This document shows positions 24,215 through 36,512 of a stretch of DNA of 64,000 nucleotides, one piece after another. Position numbers and translations under genes: made by a program. This stretch comes from Amaurobius ferox. Taxonomy: Eukaryota; Arthropoda; Arachnida; Araneae; Amaurobiidae. The stretch is from contig OX578152.1 of assembly GCA_951213105.1 (NCBI GenBank), positions 97,338,568-97,402,567 of the forward strand, in the 5' to 3' direction. The notes under the pieces are model-generated. The model ran no database searches, was not told where the DNA came from, and saw nothing but the letters and a program-made list of their open reading frames with translations. The first letter of the stretch is position 1. The number at the start of each line of letters is the position of its first letter.

Positions 24215-24472
24215 CTGGTGGCGATTTCCCCAAACGCTGGCAGAATTTGATATTCGTACGTTGTTCTTCAAACACTATTTCCATTTTCGACAAATGCGAA
24301 CGGCTACAGTTCACTGACACGCATTATCTGGGAAAAGCCTGAACTACGGACCTGCTTCTTCCTTTCTACATCTCGCGTCACATGTGCCTCTACGCCACGA
24401 TAAAATAGTTCCCCTCTCCTCCAATTAGGATTGCAGATATCAGCACAATCTTCGAACTTTTTTTCCTACCTA

Positions 24473-24530
<58 letters not shown>
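24473..24530. repeat. (TA)n microsatellite
   Basis: A pure TA tract of about 55 bp, 0.7 kb upstream of eve exon 1. Confidence 0.95.
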
Positions 24531-24531
<1 letters not shown>

Positions 24532-24889
24532 CCACAAGAAGCACAAATTATTTCATAATCGAGAATTTTTATGAAATTTGCCGTTTCTTTTTTAAAAAAT
24601 CGTTAACAATAAAGTATATTTTCAGCCATATCAAATCATAATTTCTGTTATCTTTCTTCTCATACAATAATCTAATGTAAAGACACATTAATTTCTTTTT
24701 ACTTTGCCTAGAACTTTCAATAAAACTCTTCCCTCCGTTTCACGGAATTTAAAACTTTCTTTTCCTTTCATTTCATTTTCACGCTTAATAAAAGTGATTA
24801 TGAGACAGAAATTAATAACCATTTTCTGGTACAAAAAAAAAAAAAAAAAAAAAAAAAAAATGCTTTTATTCTTATTGAGCAACGTTACA

Positions 24890-25204
24890 GAACTGCTATA
24901 ATTGCCAAAGTTTCGCCAATCCGACGCCAAAAATGTAAACACGCATCTTACTCATCTAGTGGGCGTGATCGGAGCTACGGAGGCGGGGCTTCGAGGAATG
25001 CATTCGGGAGCGATGATCATGGTCATTTCATTACAAAATCCGCTCCCGCTTCTTGTGGCTGCTCCTGGATCCCACTCGTACTGATGCATTCTCATAACCA
25101 GTACTAGTCAACGCCTGCTTAACTAATTCGTAATAGTTATATCTTATAGGCGATTATATCTGAAGAGTGAATTCGAGTGATTAAAAAGAGGTGATTGCGA
25201 AATA
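24890..25204 (+). promoter_or_regulatory. Likely eve promoter and 5' UTR region
   Basis: This is the only compact, GC-richer and non-repetitive stretch before eve exon 1. It includes GGGCGTGATCGGAGCTACGG, GGAGGCGGGGCTTCGAG and a forkhead-like GTAAACA at 24936. I see no certain TATA box or initiator, and the transcription start cannot be placed from sequence. An in-frame TGA at 25178-25180 limits the coding start to 25205. Confidence 0.4.
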
Positions 25205-25409
25205 ATGCAACAGGGCTTAAGGGCACAAGACGTGTGTTTATTAGAAGACGATATAGAAAAACAGAAGTTTGAAATGCGGCTGCACGCAGAGCAATTACGA
25301 CATAGGACGAATATGGACGGTGGCAAAGGATGCCGAACGTCTGAAGAACGACCTGTAAAAATGTCTTCACTCAAAGATAGCCCCGATAAAGACGAAAAAA
25401 ACAGAAAAG
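25205..25409 (+). CDS. eve: even-skipped homeobox gene, coding exon 1
   Basis: Codes for residues 1-68 plus the first base of codon 69. The ATG at 25205 is the first in frame after a TGA at 25178. The N-terminus MQQGLRAQDVCLLEDD is acidic and charged; residues 55-68 (SLKDSPDKDEKNRK) are lysine/aspartate-rich. The exon ends AAAAG at a strong GTAAGT donor (25410). Its phase, one base into a codon, is exactly what exon 2 needs. No conserved domain lies in this part, so the assignment rests on donor, phase, position and the short MQ-type start. A cDNA could reveal a different or further exon. Confidence 0.7.
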
Positions 25410-26214
25410 GTAAGTCTGCATTTATATTTTTATTTTTCATATGTTTTGATATATCTGTGGTTTCTCTATTCTATTTATTCTCGGGCGGATTTGGCAGTAG
25501 GCTTTAAAGTAGTGGTACTTTAAATTAAGGACTTCCCTCCCCCTCATGATAATTTCCAGGAAAAAACATAAGCTTGTGTTAACTTATCTTTTGTTTATAT
25601 TTTAACCTTGATTTTAGAACAAACACTCTACTATCTTTTATTCCATTGTTTCAAAGCTCGAAACAGATTCATGAATGTTTGTTGTCCTACTAATCTGTTT
25701 AGTTGTATCCAAAAGTGAGCTAACGTGAGAATGTGTATAATGCTTATTTATTTGTATAACCTGAACTGAACATAAAGGACACGACAGTTTTTAAAGCGTA
25801 TTAGTTTGTTAAAAGCTTAGTAGCAGAGTGTTGCAAAATTTTAGCAAGTTCACCCTGTGGTGATATTTACAAACGTTTATTTATCCCTCGATTTTATTAG
25901 ACCTCCAACTACATTTTTCATTACGCCTCTGCACCAAAATCATTGCTCAATGTTTATTACGCGAACATACAGTATGATATAAACAGGCACTGTGAAAATG
26001 GTGTTAAGTATAAAATATTTTTTTATTTAAATAGATAAATAAAATAATTAAAAGTGCATGTATAACAAATGTAGAAAATATAGGTAAATAATATTATATA
26101 AATAGCTCAAAAATTCAACTTCCTTATCATAAACTAACTATATAGTCATTAAACTAGAACTATTAAAATATTCAATATTCAATTAAAAACTGAGGTAGCC
26201 TATTTATAGTTTAA

Positions 26215-26405
26215 AAACGTTTTAACTCTAAATGAATTTTCAAATTTTAATTTGCAAATAAAATTAATCGTCATATTTGTATTTACAAACAAAATTAAAC
26301 TTTTAGTTTGCAATTAAAGTTATCTTCAAATTTTAATTTTCAAATTAATCTTTAAATTTTAATTTACAATTTAATTCTCAAATTTCAATTTGCAATTAAA
26401 ATTCG
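26215..26405. repeat. Degenerate AT-rich tandem repeat
   Basis: The words TTCAAATTTTAATTTGCAA and close variants recur about six times, with roughly 30-35 bp spacing. The copies have diverged, so this looks like an old minisatellite. Confidence 0.65.
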
Positions 26406-26921
26406 CGCTTGTTTAGGACGTATTACGCCCACGTGGTATAATTGGTATGGTTGGACACGGGAATGGTTTTAGTTCAAAACAGGCGGCGATTTGGAACTTA
26501 GTGGTGTTGTCTTAATCTGTATAAGTAGTGGACGTTTGTTTAAGACTCTGGCAATGCAGGGCAATTCCGTTCTATGAAAAGAAATTTTAGAGCACATTTT
26601 AATTCAGTAATTGAGATCCTTCAAACAAACAAAAACAAAAGTGTCATTATAATATACTGATAATGTTGTATTGCAAAATACCTCCATTCTTCCCATGACT
26701 CAAATATCTTAAAATGTTAACAACTTAAGGCCCGAAAACTGCTATTTAGTAGCTCAGCAGCCAAATTTACGTAAAGTAAAATATTCAGTATCTCTTAATC
26801 TATTGGAAATATATTCTCAAACTAATTTTCGATAATTCAGTTAAAAGATGAATTAGTGCACAAATAATACTATCTTTCGCACTTTTATTTAACAGTAATC
26901 AACAATTAGCATATAGTATTG

Positions 26922-27843
26922 CTCTCCCTACATACATAGTCTGGGGAAAATATTGCGAACCGAAAATTCGTTCGACTGAAGAGCATGTTTTAAGCATCCC
27001 GGAACTCGAATCGAACGTTTTTGGGGTGATGTCTGTGTGTATGTGTATCCGTGAGTCTGTGGACGCGATATTTTACGAACGAATGAAGCTTTCCTATAAT
27101 AATTTGGCACGATTATTACAATTGGTGAATACTGGAATCCTGTTGATTTTAAATGCAATCGAATGTTTAAAAGAATCACCACCAATTTTCGAATGATTTT
27201 TTGAAAAAAATCAGCAGTTTCACTAATGATAATAATTTCAGACGTAATGTTTCATTAGAAAATGAATGATATAAACATTAGAACTCTAGTATAAAATGTT
27301 GTCGAGGTACGATTTACTTATGAATTTTGAAAAAAAAATATTTAAAAATCCGGATCCTCAATGCCATTTAATAAATAATCATTTCATACGTAATTCTTCG
27401 TTAACGAATGACAGTTTATTGCATGTTTTACAAATAAATGTACAAAAAAACAATTGCATAAAATTAAATAATAGTTGGTATTATCCAATATGTCTCCATG
27501 TGTATTGTTATACAACAAATCTGTTAATATCATTCTCGTGGATCTAGTTCGTTCCATTCACTAGAGAAGATACTTCGTTTTATATTTTGCCGCCAAAGGA
27601 TACGCCAATAGACATTTATTTTACAGGAGATTAATTAAATGTCAATTGCATCTTGATGAACATGTGAGTAAATACATCATTCTGTGTGCACTAAGTTTTC
27701 AAAAATGCGGAATTTCAATTTATGTGGTGTTAAATCATTGCTACAAACATTATTCTGTGGATTTTGTATATCATAATTCCGCTGTGAAAGAAGTAAATCC
27801 ATTGTATTATATAGGGAAAGTCATGTGCTGCCTATATCAGATT
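26922..27843 (-). mobile_element. Family B element, old diverged copy
   Basis: In reverse it carries GAGCATGTTTTAAGCATCCC, the GGGGTGATGTCTGTGTGT microsatellite edge, and the far end TATATAGGGAAAGTCATGTG with TATATCAGATT (27811-27843). The middle has drifted strongly. The short frames inside it are not genes. Confidence 0.65.
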
Positions 27844-29149
27844 CCTTTTTCTTTTACTAAACGATGCAAAAAGTTAGATAAATTTGATTATGCTGTTCAT
27901 TTCTATACAACGAAATCCAAATGTCGTAAGGTTTTAGCCAGTTAAAACAAGGTATGCTATAAATTGTAATATCCGAGCACGATGTTTATCGAAAAATTTA
28001 ATATTCAAGTGAAATTTGACAACTTTTTTTTTTCAATCTCTAAACGCCTATTGATATTTGAGGAGACTGGACTAGCGAAGGGGGCCTCAATTTTCCCAAC
28101 ACGCGGTTTAACGAATTCTGGGATGTGTGTGTGGGGGTACGATATCTCTAGAAAAATTGAGTGATTGAAATGAAATTTGACTCTTTATTGTTTCAGTCTA
28201 TAAACAAAGATCAGTTGATTTTAGGGGAGATCAAACCAACGAAAAGCACTTAAATTTTTCCAACATGAATCGAATTGGTTTAATAAAAAATAAAAAAAAC
28301 CTTTAAAATAAAATAAAAAAATGTTTCAAAATATATTAGATATGTTCATTTTATATGTTATCTTTCATTTAAAAATTGAATATTATTTATAGAACACTAC
28401 AAGTCAAGGGTGTAGTCGGGGGGGGGGGGGGGGGCGAGCTTGGGGGTTTCTCCCATCTCGAAATTTAGGTTCTTTCCATTTGTTTTTAGGTCATTTCCTA
28501 AAATAACATGCTTTTCCTAACTTTTGCATTTAATATTTCGTGAGATGTTACGCATATAAAATATAGCATAATTATTGATCAATTATAAATGGTTTTTTAT
28601 TCTAAACATATTGGTTATGTTTTCATCAGAAATTGCGTCCACCTCTCCTCCTGACATTTTTTTTTTCTGGCTACTCGTCTGCTATAAATATACGTCGTTT
28701 AGGAGATGTGGCACGTTTATGATAAAATGGAAATCTTAAAAATTAAATATGACCACTACTGTGAAATGAGGGAATTCTTTATAAATGCTTTTAAACAATG
28801 ATAAATTATCAGGTTGGCTAATTTATCACAAGTTTAATAAAATATGTGGAGGGGGGGGGGGTGCGATCTCACTAAAAAATCGAATAATTCCCGCAACATT
28901 GTGAATGCTTAATTTAATCGGTAACTATGTATAATACAATAAGTGAGTCGATTTTTGATGAAATCAAATCATGGGAAAATTTCTATTTTTGTTACTGTTT
29001 TGCCAACAAAATTGAATGTGTTGATATAGAGAAAGTTATGCATAGAACGTCAGATTTATTTTAATCTAAAGGTGCTGAGCCATTTTAAAATATTCTGTAC
29101 ATCTATACCCCCATATAAAATCTATTGCATAAAAAATATTTCAACTTTT
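27844..29149. other. Intronic sequence, no gene seen
   Basis: AT-rich sequence with G tracts at 28418-28434 (17 G) and at about 28851-28861. I see no coding or structural feature. Confidence 0.5.
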
Positions 29150-29847
29150 TGACTTTCCCATACTGCCGTATTATGGAAAAAGTGCTGTTTGCCCGAAAAT
29201 GTCCGAATTCGACAGATCTACACGTTTCGAGACCTCCAGAATAAGAAAAAACTTATTTTTAGCGTGACGTCTGTCTGTGCAGATTTTGTATCCACTCTAA
29301 CTAAAAAACTAATGGACCAAATTTCATAAAAATTGGTAGGTAAAGTCACTTGTGGGCGAGCCTGATGCTGATTAGTTTTGAGTACGATTCGGAATAAAAG
29401 AACCCGCCTTTTTTTGCGAAATGGCCCGCAAAAGCTTGTATCCACTCTAGCTGAAAATCTAATAGACCGAATTTCACAAAATTTGGGAGATAAGTCGCTT
29501 GTGGGTCACCCTGATGCTGATTATATTTTGGTATGATTCGGAAAAAAATAACCTGCCTTTATTTGCAAAATGGCCCTCAAAAATCGACAAAATCTAAAAT
29601 AAAAAAACTACGTATGCTGAAATATATCCATTAAATGCTTAATTTATACGTAATCTTTAACGAAGAAAAGAATAAGACCAACCCCATTACACTACGATGT
29701 GCCGTTCTCGAGATATTTTCATTTTTTCTCTACGCCACCTTCGAAAATGAGTCCAGTTACCAAATGAGAACGAAAATTTAATTAAAATAAAGAGAATGTG
29801 TATCTAAGTCTGCAGGGAAAGCCATGTGCTGCCCACATCAAATTTTT
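29150..29847 (-). mobile_element. Family A element, copy 3
   Basis: Reverse orientation. From left to right: a decayed hairpin end (GACTTTCCCATACTGCC), GACAGATCTACACGTTTCGA, a short GTCTGTCTGTGCAG microsatellite, two internal units (about 29290 and 29445), then CTGCAGGGAAAGCCATGTGC and CCCACATCAAAT. The left end is more diverged than in the other copies. Confidence 0.8.
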
Positions 29848-30156
29848 TGATATTCTAAAAATGGTATGCAAGCAGTACTCTTGTTCGAGAGCCGTCAGAT
29901 GACTAGTTCTGTATTAACGCTTAGATTTCGTAATTGGATTATCTAAAGAAGGGCAGTATTCCTCCCTACCCCTACACACACATCCTCAAAAGACCACATT
30001 TACGATATTTTTTGGTAATAATGAAATAGCCTTATATGGATTTTTAAATTTCCTTCTGGGGACCCTCTTTTACCAATTTATATGTCGCCAATAGTGTCCG
30101 CTTGTGCAGTACGAAATTCTCGCTAAAACACCCAGACGAGGGCAAGATAATTAAAA

Positions 30157-31034
30157 ATCTGATGTGGGCACCACATGACTTTCCCTGCAGACTTATATCC
30201 ACGTTCTCTTTATTTTAATTAAATTTATTTCACTTTTAATTCAATTTTCGTTCTCATTCGGTAACCGGACTTATTTTCAAAGGTGTCGTAGAGAAAATAC
30301 GAAGAACTAAAATATCTCGAGAACGGTTAGTTCTAGTGTAATGGGGTTGGTCTTATTCTTTCTTCGTCAAAAATTTTGTCTTGTTTTAGTCATACAACTT
30401 TTTAGATTATACACTTGTTTTTATTCTTTACCTTTATCTGTATTTTAGTACCATATGTCCGGCGCAGCATATCCTCTTTGGATCTTGTGCCAAAAATCCT
30501 AAATCAACCAACCAACTTCGTCAAAAATTACGTATTAAACAAGTATTTAATAGATATATTTGAGCATACGTAGGGTTTTATTTTAGATTTTTGCGACCAT
30601 TTTTCAAAAAAAGGCAGGTTATTTTTTTCCGAATCGTACCAAAATCTAATCAGCAACAGATTGTCCCACAGGTAACTTATCTACCGAATTTTGTGAATGT
30701 CAGTCCATTAGTTTTTCAGCTAGAGTGGATACAAGCTTTTACGGGCCATTTCGCAAAAAAAGGCGGGTTCTTTTATCCCGAATCGTACCCAAAATTAATC
30801 AGCAGCAGACTCGCCTACAAGTGACCTACCTACCAAATTTTATGAAATTCGGTCTATTAGTTTTTTAGTTAGAGTGGATACAAAATCTGCACACACAGAC
30901 GTCACGCTAAAAATAGTTTTTTCGTATTCTAGAGATCTCGAAACGTGTAGATCCGTCGAAAACTCGAGTTGCGATTTTCGGCATGATTCCAATACTTTCC
31001 CTATACATTGCCATGTAATGCAGGGAAAGTAAAA
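30157..31034 (+). mobile_element. Family A element, copy 4, with a nested insertion
   Basis: A full set of ends: ATCTGATGTGGGCACCACAT at the start and GCAGGGAAAGTAAA at the end. A 140-bp insertion at 30376-30515 lengthens it. Two internal units (about 30588 and 30740) are present. Confidence 0.85.
30362..30529. mobile_element. 140-bp insertion with 14-bp target duplication
   Basis: CTTCGTCAAAAATT occurs at 30362-30375 and 30516-30529, flanking 140 bp absent from the other family A copies. In reverse the insert begins TTGGTTGGTTGATTTAGGAT and becomes A-rich towards its end. The direct repeat and A-rich end suggest a short retroposon on the minus strand. I cannot name its family. Confidence 0.8.
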
Positions 31035-32060
31035 AAGAACGCTATATAACTATTCGCGGCAAGGTTAGCTAGAATGCAATATGGACCGGTTAATGATTCT
31101 GTTTTGTCTTCCGTCATGCGTACACTATCGGAGTTTTTGACTCCATTACCATTGAATAATGATTTTCCTTTACACATGCATTCTAAGGAAAGTGGGGGGT
31201 TGAAAAGATTGCTTATTTCCTTGTCCATAAATCCAATACAGTAACTAATGAGAGAACGAATTATAATCTTTGAAAAACCACACAATAGGACGTTCAGCTC
31301 TAGAAAAGGCTCCATTATCGGCCATTCTTTTATAATAATAGCAAAGCAAACTACAGTTTGACTGGCTGAGAAAAGCTTAACATTTTCAGAACTAAATCAT
31401 TTGCACCCACCGCAGAGGTGTACACCCTGAATGGATTGACAAAAGACTGCTTCACCACATTCCTTCGCACCATTTTCCTGAATTTTTCAACACTGAAAGC
31501 CTTTTAAACCTGCTTATCTACTCATAAATTGTGAATAGAACGTGTCTGAAGGGTGTAAAAGCCGGATTATGAATGGACAGCTGCAGTTGTTATTTTCCCT
31601 GCAATACAGTTTAATGTATGAGAAAATTGTTAGAAGAGGGTTGAAAATCGGAACATGGGAGTAATCTCAAAATCTTGCACATCAAAATTTTAGAATTTTA
31701 CACATTTTAGAACAAAGCTCTAAACGCTCAGAATTAGTGACTTCACAGTTATCAGTTTTCTTTATTGATTATACCGTTATCATTCTTCCTCATATAGGAA
31801 ATAATGCCATGAAAATCTTAAATGTTGAGCAATTCGAGCTTAAATCTTGCTAAAAAAAGAAAATATATATTTATAGTTGATTTTACATAATGTACAGTAA
31901 AATTTCGTTCTCGTTGCAATACCAATAACAAGGGAGATTAGAATCTTGAATCCAAAACTTTTCGACAAAATAATACTTTTTCTGTACTACAGTATGAGAA
32001 AAGATTGGAGATGAGAAAGATATTTTTGAATACTAGAGCTAAAATAGGATGAAGATAAAA
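31035..32060. other. Intronic sequence, no gene seen
   Basis: Short open frames lie on both strands near 31005-31315, without a recognisable motif. The minus-strand one runs into family A sequence. The rest is AT-rich. Confidence 0.45.
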
Positions 32061-32068
32061 AATTTTGT

Positions 32069-32293
32069 GAACACGCATAGGCAGCGCCAGGCTTTCACAA
32101 TTGGGGGTGCTGATCTCAGATGCTTGATATATATGCTTGAGGGTGCTGACATATATGCATTAGGGGTGCTGATCTCGGATATAAAAGTTGTAAAGTGTTG
32201 TAAGGGGCAGTTAAGTAAAAATGAGTGTTTGTGCAACTTGTAATGGGGGTGCTGAAGTACCCCCACCCCCTTGGCGCCGCCAATGCGAACACG
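32069..32293. mobile_element. 211-bp MITE with 7-bp target duplication
   Basis: GAACACG at 32069-32075 and 32287-32293 flanks an element whose ends are inverted: CATAGGCAGCGCCAGG against TTGGCGCCGCCAATG. Inside, GGGTGCTGATCTC-type words repeat three times. The ends and length suit a non-autonomous DNA transposon. A 7-bp duplication does not decide the superfamily; an eroded 8-bp hAT duplication is possible. Confidence 0.75.
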
Positions 32294-34469
32294 GCACAGT
32301 ATATTTATACTAATTAATTTAATCTACATATATGTAAATTAAATTAATTTGATTTATGATTAGCTATATTTAACAGTCAAATTAGACTTAAAAGTCACTC
32401 AATGAATTAAAACCTAAATATGAAAAATGGGATATATATATCCCATATATACCCCCCTGAATATACCTTCCACATATCTAATTTAGAAATTTTAAACAAA
32501 ATAATGCCATGTGAATATTTACAGAAGCATGATATCAAAGAAATTTAAATGATGAAATAAACAAAACCTGTTCAATTCATTTTGTTGATGTGTTAACAGT
32601 TCATTTTGTTGAAAATCACCATCACAGTTATAATTTTTGGAAGTTTGAGCACTAAATAATTTCGTTAATTAAAAGCACTTTTTGACTTCTTCTATATTTG
32701 TCAGCTTTTTCACACTGCTTTTCAGCTCCCCATTTACGTTTATTTTATTTTTTATTTATTCATTTTATTTTTCTGAATGTAATTTTGATGATTTTCATCG
32801 AAGATTTAAATGTTTGAAACCGACATAAGTTTGGTTCTAATTGAATATACTAATATTGGTAAATTAAAGTAAACACTTTCTTCTTTAAGCTACATATATT
32901 AATAGAAAATTACTACGTGAGAAAGAACTCTTAAATTTACGAAGGAACTTAAGTCTTTTTCTACTTGGCCTACTTCTGAAATTCATATTTAAATCAATAT
33001 TATTTTTCTGGAAAGGATAGATAGGAAACCACCCCTATGGATATTGAATGTTGGTTTCAGTGATTTAACTAAGGTTAGGGATTTTAACAAAACGTTTAAT
33101 GGAAGGTGAAAATGGCTTAGATCACAGCCTAAATTTCTGTAGTCAGCATTGTTTAGAGAGGCAATAAGAAATATTACTACTGTTTATATGTAGTTTCATT
33201 TGAATTATTCAAATTCAAAATAAAATCATCGAATTATTTAAATTTGTAAAGAATGAAGTTATGAGGTCTAGAGTAGACTTACACAAGCGTCAAACAGGCA
33301 TTTGATTTGAATAATTCGATGTGACAAATGTTCCACAAATTTTCTATGAGGCAGGTGTCATTTATTAATGTACCTCTTCCCTCAGGCAAGGCCGCACCTC
33401 GACTATATTCCAGGTAACCTTGTCTCAAGCCCATAATAGAGATTTTTAGTAATAAGCTTGAAATCGTTTATTGGTCTATGACAAGTTCAATTATATTCGC
33501 CCCCTGCTTGTTGCCATTACTCGGCAAACGACAATAACGTGTACAAATTCCTCACACTCAAAATTATGTCGTTTTACTATAGTGGGTACCCATTACAAGG
33601 AGTTTAAATATGCTGAAATCACACTTCAGGAAACATTCAGGCGGGATTAAGATATCATATGTTTCTCAACCTTTTTGAGTCAACGCACTTGGACAAACTA
33701 CATTCTTTTTGCGGCTCCCCCGTGGATGCAATGGCCATCGCCCAACTATCGGTGTCGAAAATATTATATATAATATATTTGAGAACAATAACTAATATAT
33801 TCACATCCACCTACGGCATGCATAGCCCCATCATTGAAGTCGCTCCAGGGCTCGGGTTGCAAACAAATGCTCTGTTTGGAACCGGCAAATTCAATTCCAC
33901 TACGTAGCCGGCTTCAAATTTCTCGAAAATGTAGCGCTTAGGCTATAACCAAAGAGCGATTATCAGAAACTTAAACTGTTCCTCGGAAGACTATAACGGC
34001 CGAGAAGTTCAGCTGTCAGAGGTTTCACAAATGTGTAGCACATAGTAAGTTTTCTTGCTGTCTTTGGCAATATTGGCTATTGATTCCATGCAGACGAACA
34101 CTATCTAATTCTAGATTTTTTGATAAGAAAGCCGATTATAAAGTTTCGTGAAAATCCATTAATATTTGAGGCTGCTATCTGTACATAAATAAACCACAAA
34201 GGTCAAACAGTCGGACATCACTCTAAAAATAGTCAAAACGTGTTCAGGAAGTCTTAAACATATATGGCATCAATATCGGTTTCGAAAATTTCTGTTAATG
34301 GTCAATTATCGTTGCAAGTGATGCAAGCAAATGAGTAAAATTTGCATATTGCACTACTTATGAGCTATTTATAAATGTATAGAGTTATTATGTAAGTTCC
34401 TTGTCTCCTACATTAGCTTTAAGTGCTTTGCTTGAATAAGCTGTTTAATAAAAACAATGATACAACAAA
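32294..34469. other. Intronic sequence, mostly featureless
   Basis: AT-rich sequence without a recognised gene. At 33658-33735, TGTTTCTCAACCTTTTTGAG and GCGGCTCCCC resemble the end of a non-autonomous hAT element. At 34195-34330 is a diverged element end with CAGTCGGACATCACTCTAAA that resembles the region near 39840-39960 in reverse. Confidence 0.5.
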
Positions 34470-34579
34470 GTGACAAATTTGCATAAATACAATTATCAAT
34501 ATACTTACGTTTATCTATAAGGATATCTCCTTAGATAAACGTAAGTTTATTGATAATTGTATTTATGCAAATTTGTCAC
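34470..34579. repeat. 110-bp near-perfect palindrome
   Basis: GTGACAAATTTGCATAAATA at 34470 is matched by its reverse complement ending at 34579. The arms run about 48 bp with very few mismatches. The centre, TAAGGATATCTCCTTA, is itself palindromic. It would fold as a long hairpin in the eve pre-mRNA. Confidence 0.9.
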
Positions 34580-34622
34580 CTTTTCAGGTCTATATATGAA
34601 CGATCATTCCTATTTCCATGTA

Positions 34623-34664
34623 GCCACTGATGAAGAGGGTATTTACGCTCGAAAGCGCTCTGGC
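34623..34664 (+). ncRNA. Hammerhead-ribozyme-like motif (candidate)
   Basis: The order is stem I GCCA (34623), CTGATGA (34627), an extra A, stem II GAGGGT-ATTT-ACGCTC with one G-G mismatch (34635-34650), GAAA (34651), the palindromic GCGC of a minimal stem III, TC, and stem I partner TGGC (34661). Minimal hammerheads with palindromic stem III occur in Penelope-like elements. The extra A after CTGATGA is not canonical and stem I is only 4 bp, so this may be a decayed or chance match. Confidence 0.3.
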
Positions 34665-36512
34665 CTTTTAAAGTTTTGTACGTCTTAAAGAAGTGAAATA
34701 AAGACCTTCTATTACAGTTACTTTTCCCTTTTATGTTTACTTTTTCACTTAATACTAAATTTATTCTCTTCGGGTTAAGAATTAATTAGTTTAGCTCTAT
34801 TTTTCAATACATTCTATTTCCCTGCATTCTAAAAATTTCAGTTTCGACTATTTTTAAAATTCCCGTTGCAGTTTAAGATTCGAAATATTTTTCATAATTT
34901 CATAGCTTTCATTTTTGTTCTCTGTTTATCAATTGTTAAAAAAACTTATTTAAGATTTTTTCATTGGACGCCAGTAATTTTCAAATCTGTGATAATAATA
35001 GAAAATGTCTTAAGTGTCTGGTCGTCTATAACGAAAAATCTAAGCGTCATAACTAAAAAATTTGGTACAAGGGTACTCTCTGAGACACGTTTATCAATAA
35101 AAATAAATATGTCTGTTTGTTTGTGGGCAGTATAACGGAAAATCCAAACTACGGACACCATGAAACTGAGTGCAGGGGAACCTTAGGTTCTACCGTGGTG
35201 TACCTCGGTAAGATTTTTTTTTTTAATTCGAATTAATTTAAACGTTATAATTGTTTATAATAAATTTCTGTCCATTTTTTGCAAATAAAATTTATTTTAC
35301 GGAAACTAAGCAAACATTCGCGAAAATCGCCTAGACCTATTAGCTACCCCCCCCCCCCCCACACACACACACACTTCCCCAGCATTTTAAAAATTGTACT
35401 TATTTGATCAGATTTCTAATTATGCTTAACTTTGAAGAGTAATTCGTAGTTGGACCTAACGACGATACCTGCTCCGCAAATAAAGGCATATTTAGGCTTA
35501 TTTTGGGCATACCCCATAGCTGGATTCTATCAATAGAATTTTTATTTTTGCAGATGCTAGATAACCATAGTGGTTAATTTACAGTAGTAGTCTTCGCTAA
35601 ATGAAATTTTTTTTTTGAATAAGGACAAAAAATACAGTGATCAACATAGTCATATTGGTTGTAGGTACAATTAGAAGTAGATTTGATTTTCAAATAATGT
35701 AGATAATCAAGAAATAAGCCGCGACCAGTAAGAAAATAGATTACATATTTGCTAGAAATTTGCAACTTGGGGGGTCTACAATTGTTACAAAAAAAAAAGA
35801 AAAAAAAAATTGCCACTTAATTAGGATAAAATTAATGTTTGAGTTTGAAATCTGTTACCCGGAAAAAATGAAGTAAAATTTATAGTCCAATATTTTTAAT
35901 ATTCGCCAAATTTGCAGAAATTTTCTCACAACTTCAAAATTTAACAAAATCACGTAAATTCTCGCCACCATGAAATCATTGTCCTGAGTGCGAATGATAG
36001 ATAGAGAAGGCGCACTCTTTCTTTCCTGTCTTTTGGTCACTTGAAGCGAGTATGAGATGATGGCGTCAAGAGGTTAAACAGCCGATTACGCCAAGGATCG
36101 TGGTAGATAAGACATTTAAAAGCTCTTTACCGTATCTTTTGCGAAACTTGAAACCCTGGATTTTCCTCACCCCTGCAACGTGTTTTTACCCGTAGATCTT
36201 TAAAAACCGGTAAGTAGAGTTTAGATTAAAAAAAAAAAAGGCGTTCAAATTGCCATCTAAATTAATTTGAAATTAAAATACTTCGTAACAGTATAAAAAA
36301 TTCATTAAAATAAATATAGTATTTTTATTTGCTTTGTTGAAAAAAATAAAATTCTTTATTAGTAAATAGCATTAACAGGTTGAATCAAAAGATTTCAAAG
36401 ACCAAATAAAAATCCTTCATGATAAATTAGACTGAGTACTAGTACCAAAAAGAGCAAGTACGCATCTGTCAGAACTTCTGAAACCTGTTGTTTCTTCACT
36501 GTATTTTTATAA
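34665..36512. other. Intronic sequence, no gene seen
   Basis: A polyadenylation-like GAAATAAAGACC follows the hammerhead-like motif at about 34694. At 35347-35360 is a C tract that runs into (CA)n. At 36056-36190 is a stretch (GTCAAGAGGTTAAAC, GCCAAGGATC, AAGACATTTAAAAG) that weakly matches 41270-41350. Nothing looks coding. Confidence 0.45.

Noticed and set aside
31001..31315. 104-codon minus-strand frame and a competing + strand frame at 31074
   Set aside because: The minus frame ends inside family A sequence and neither shows a known motif.
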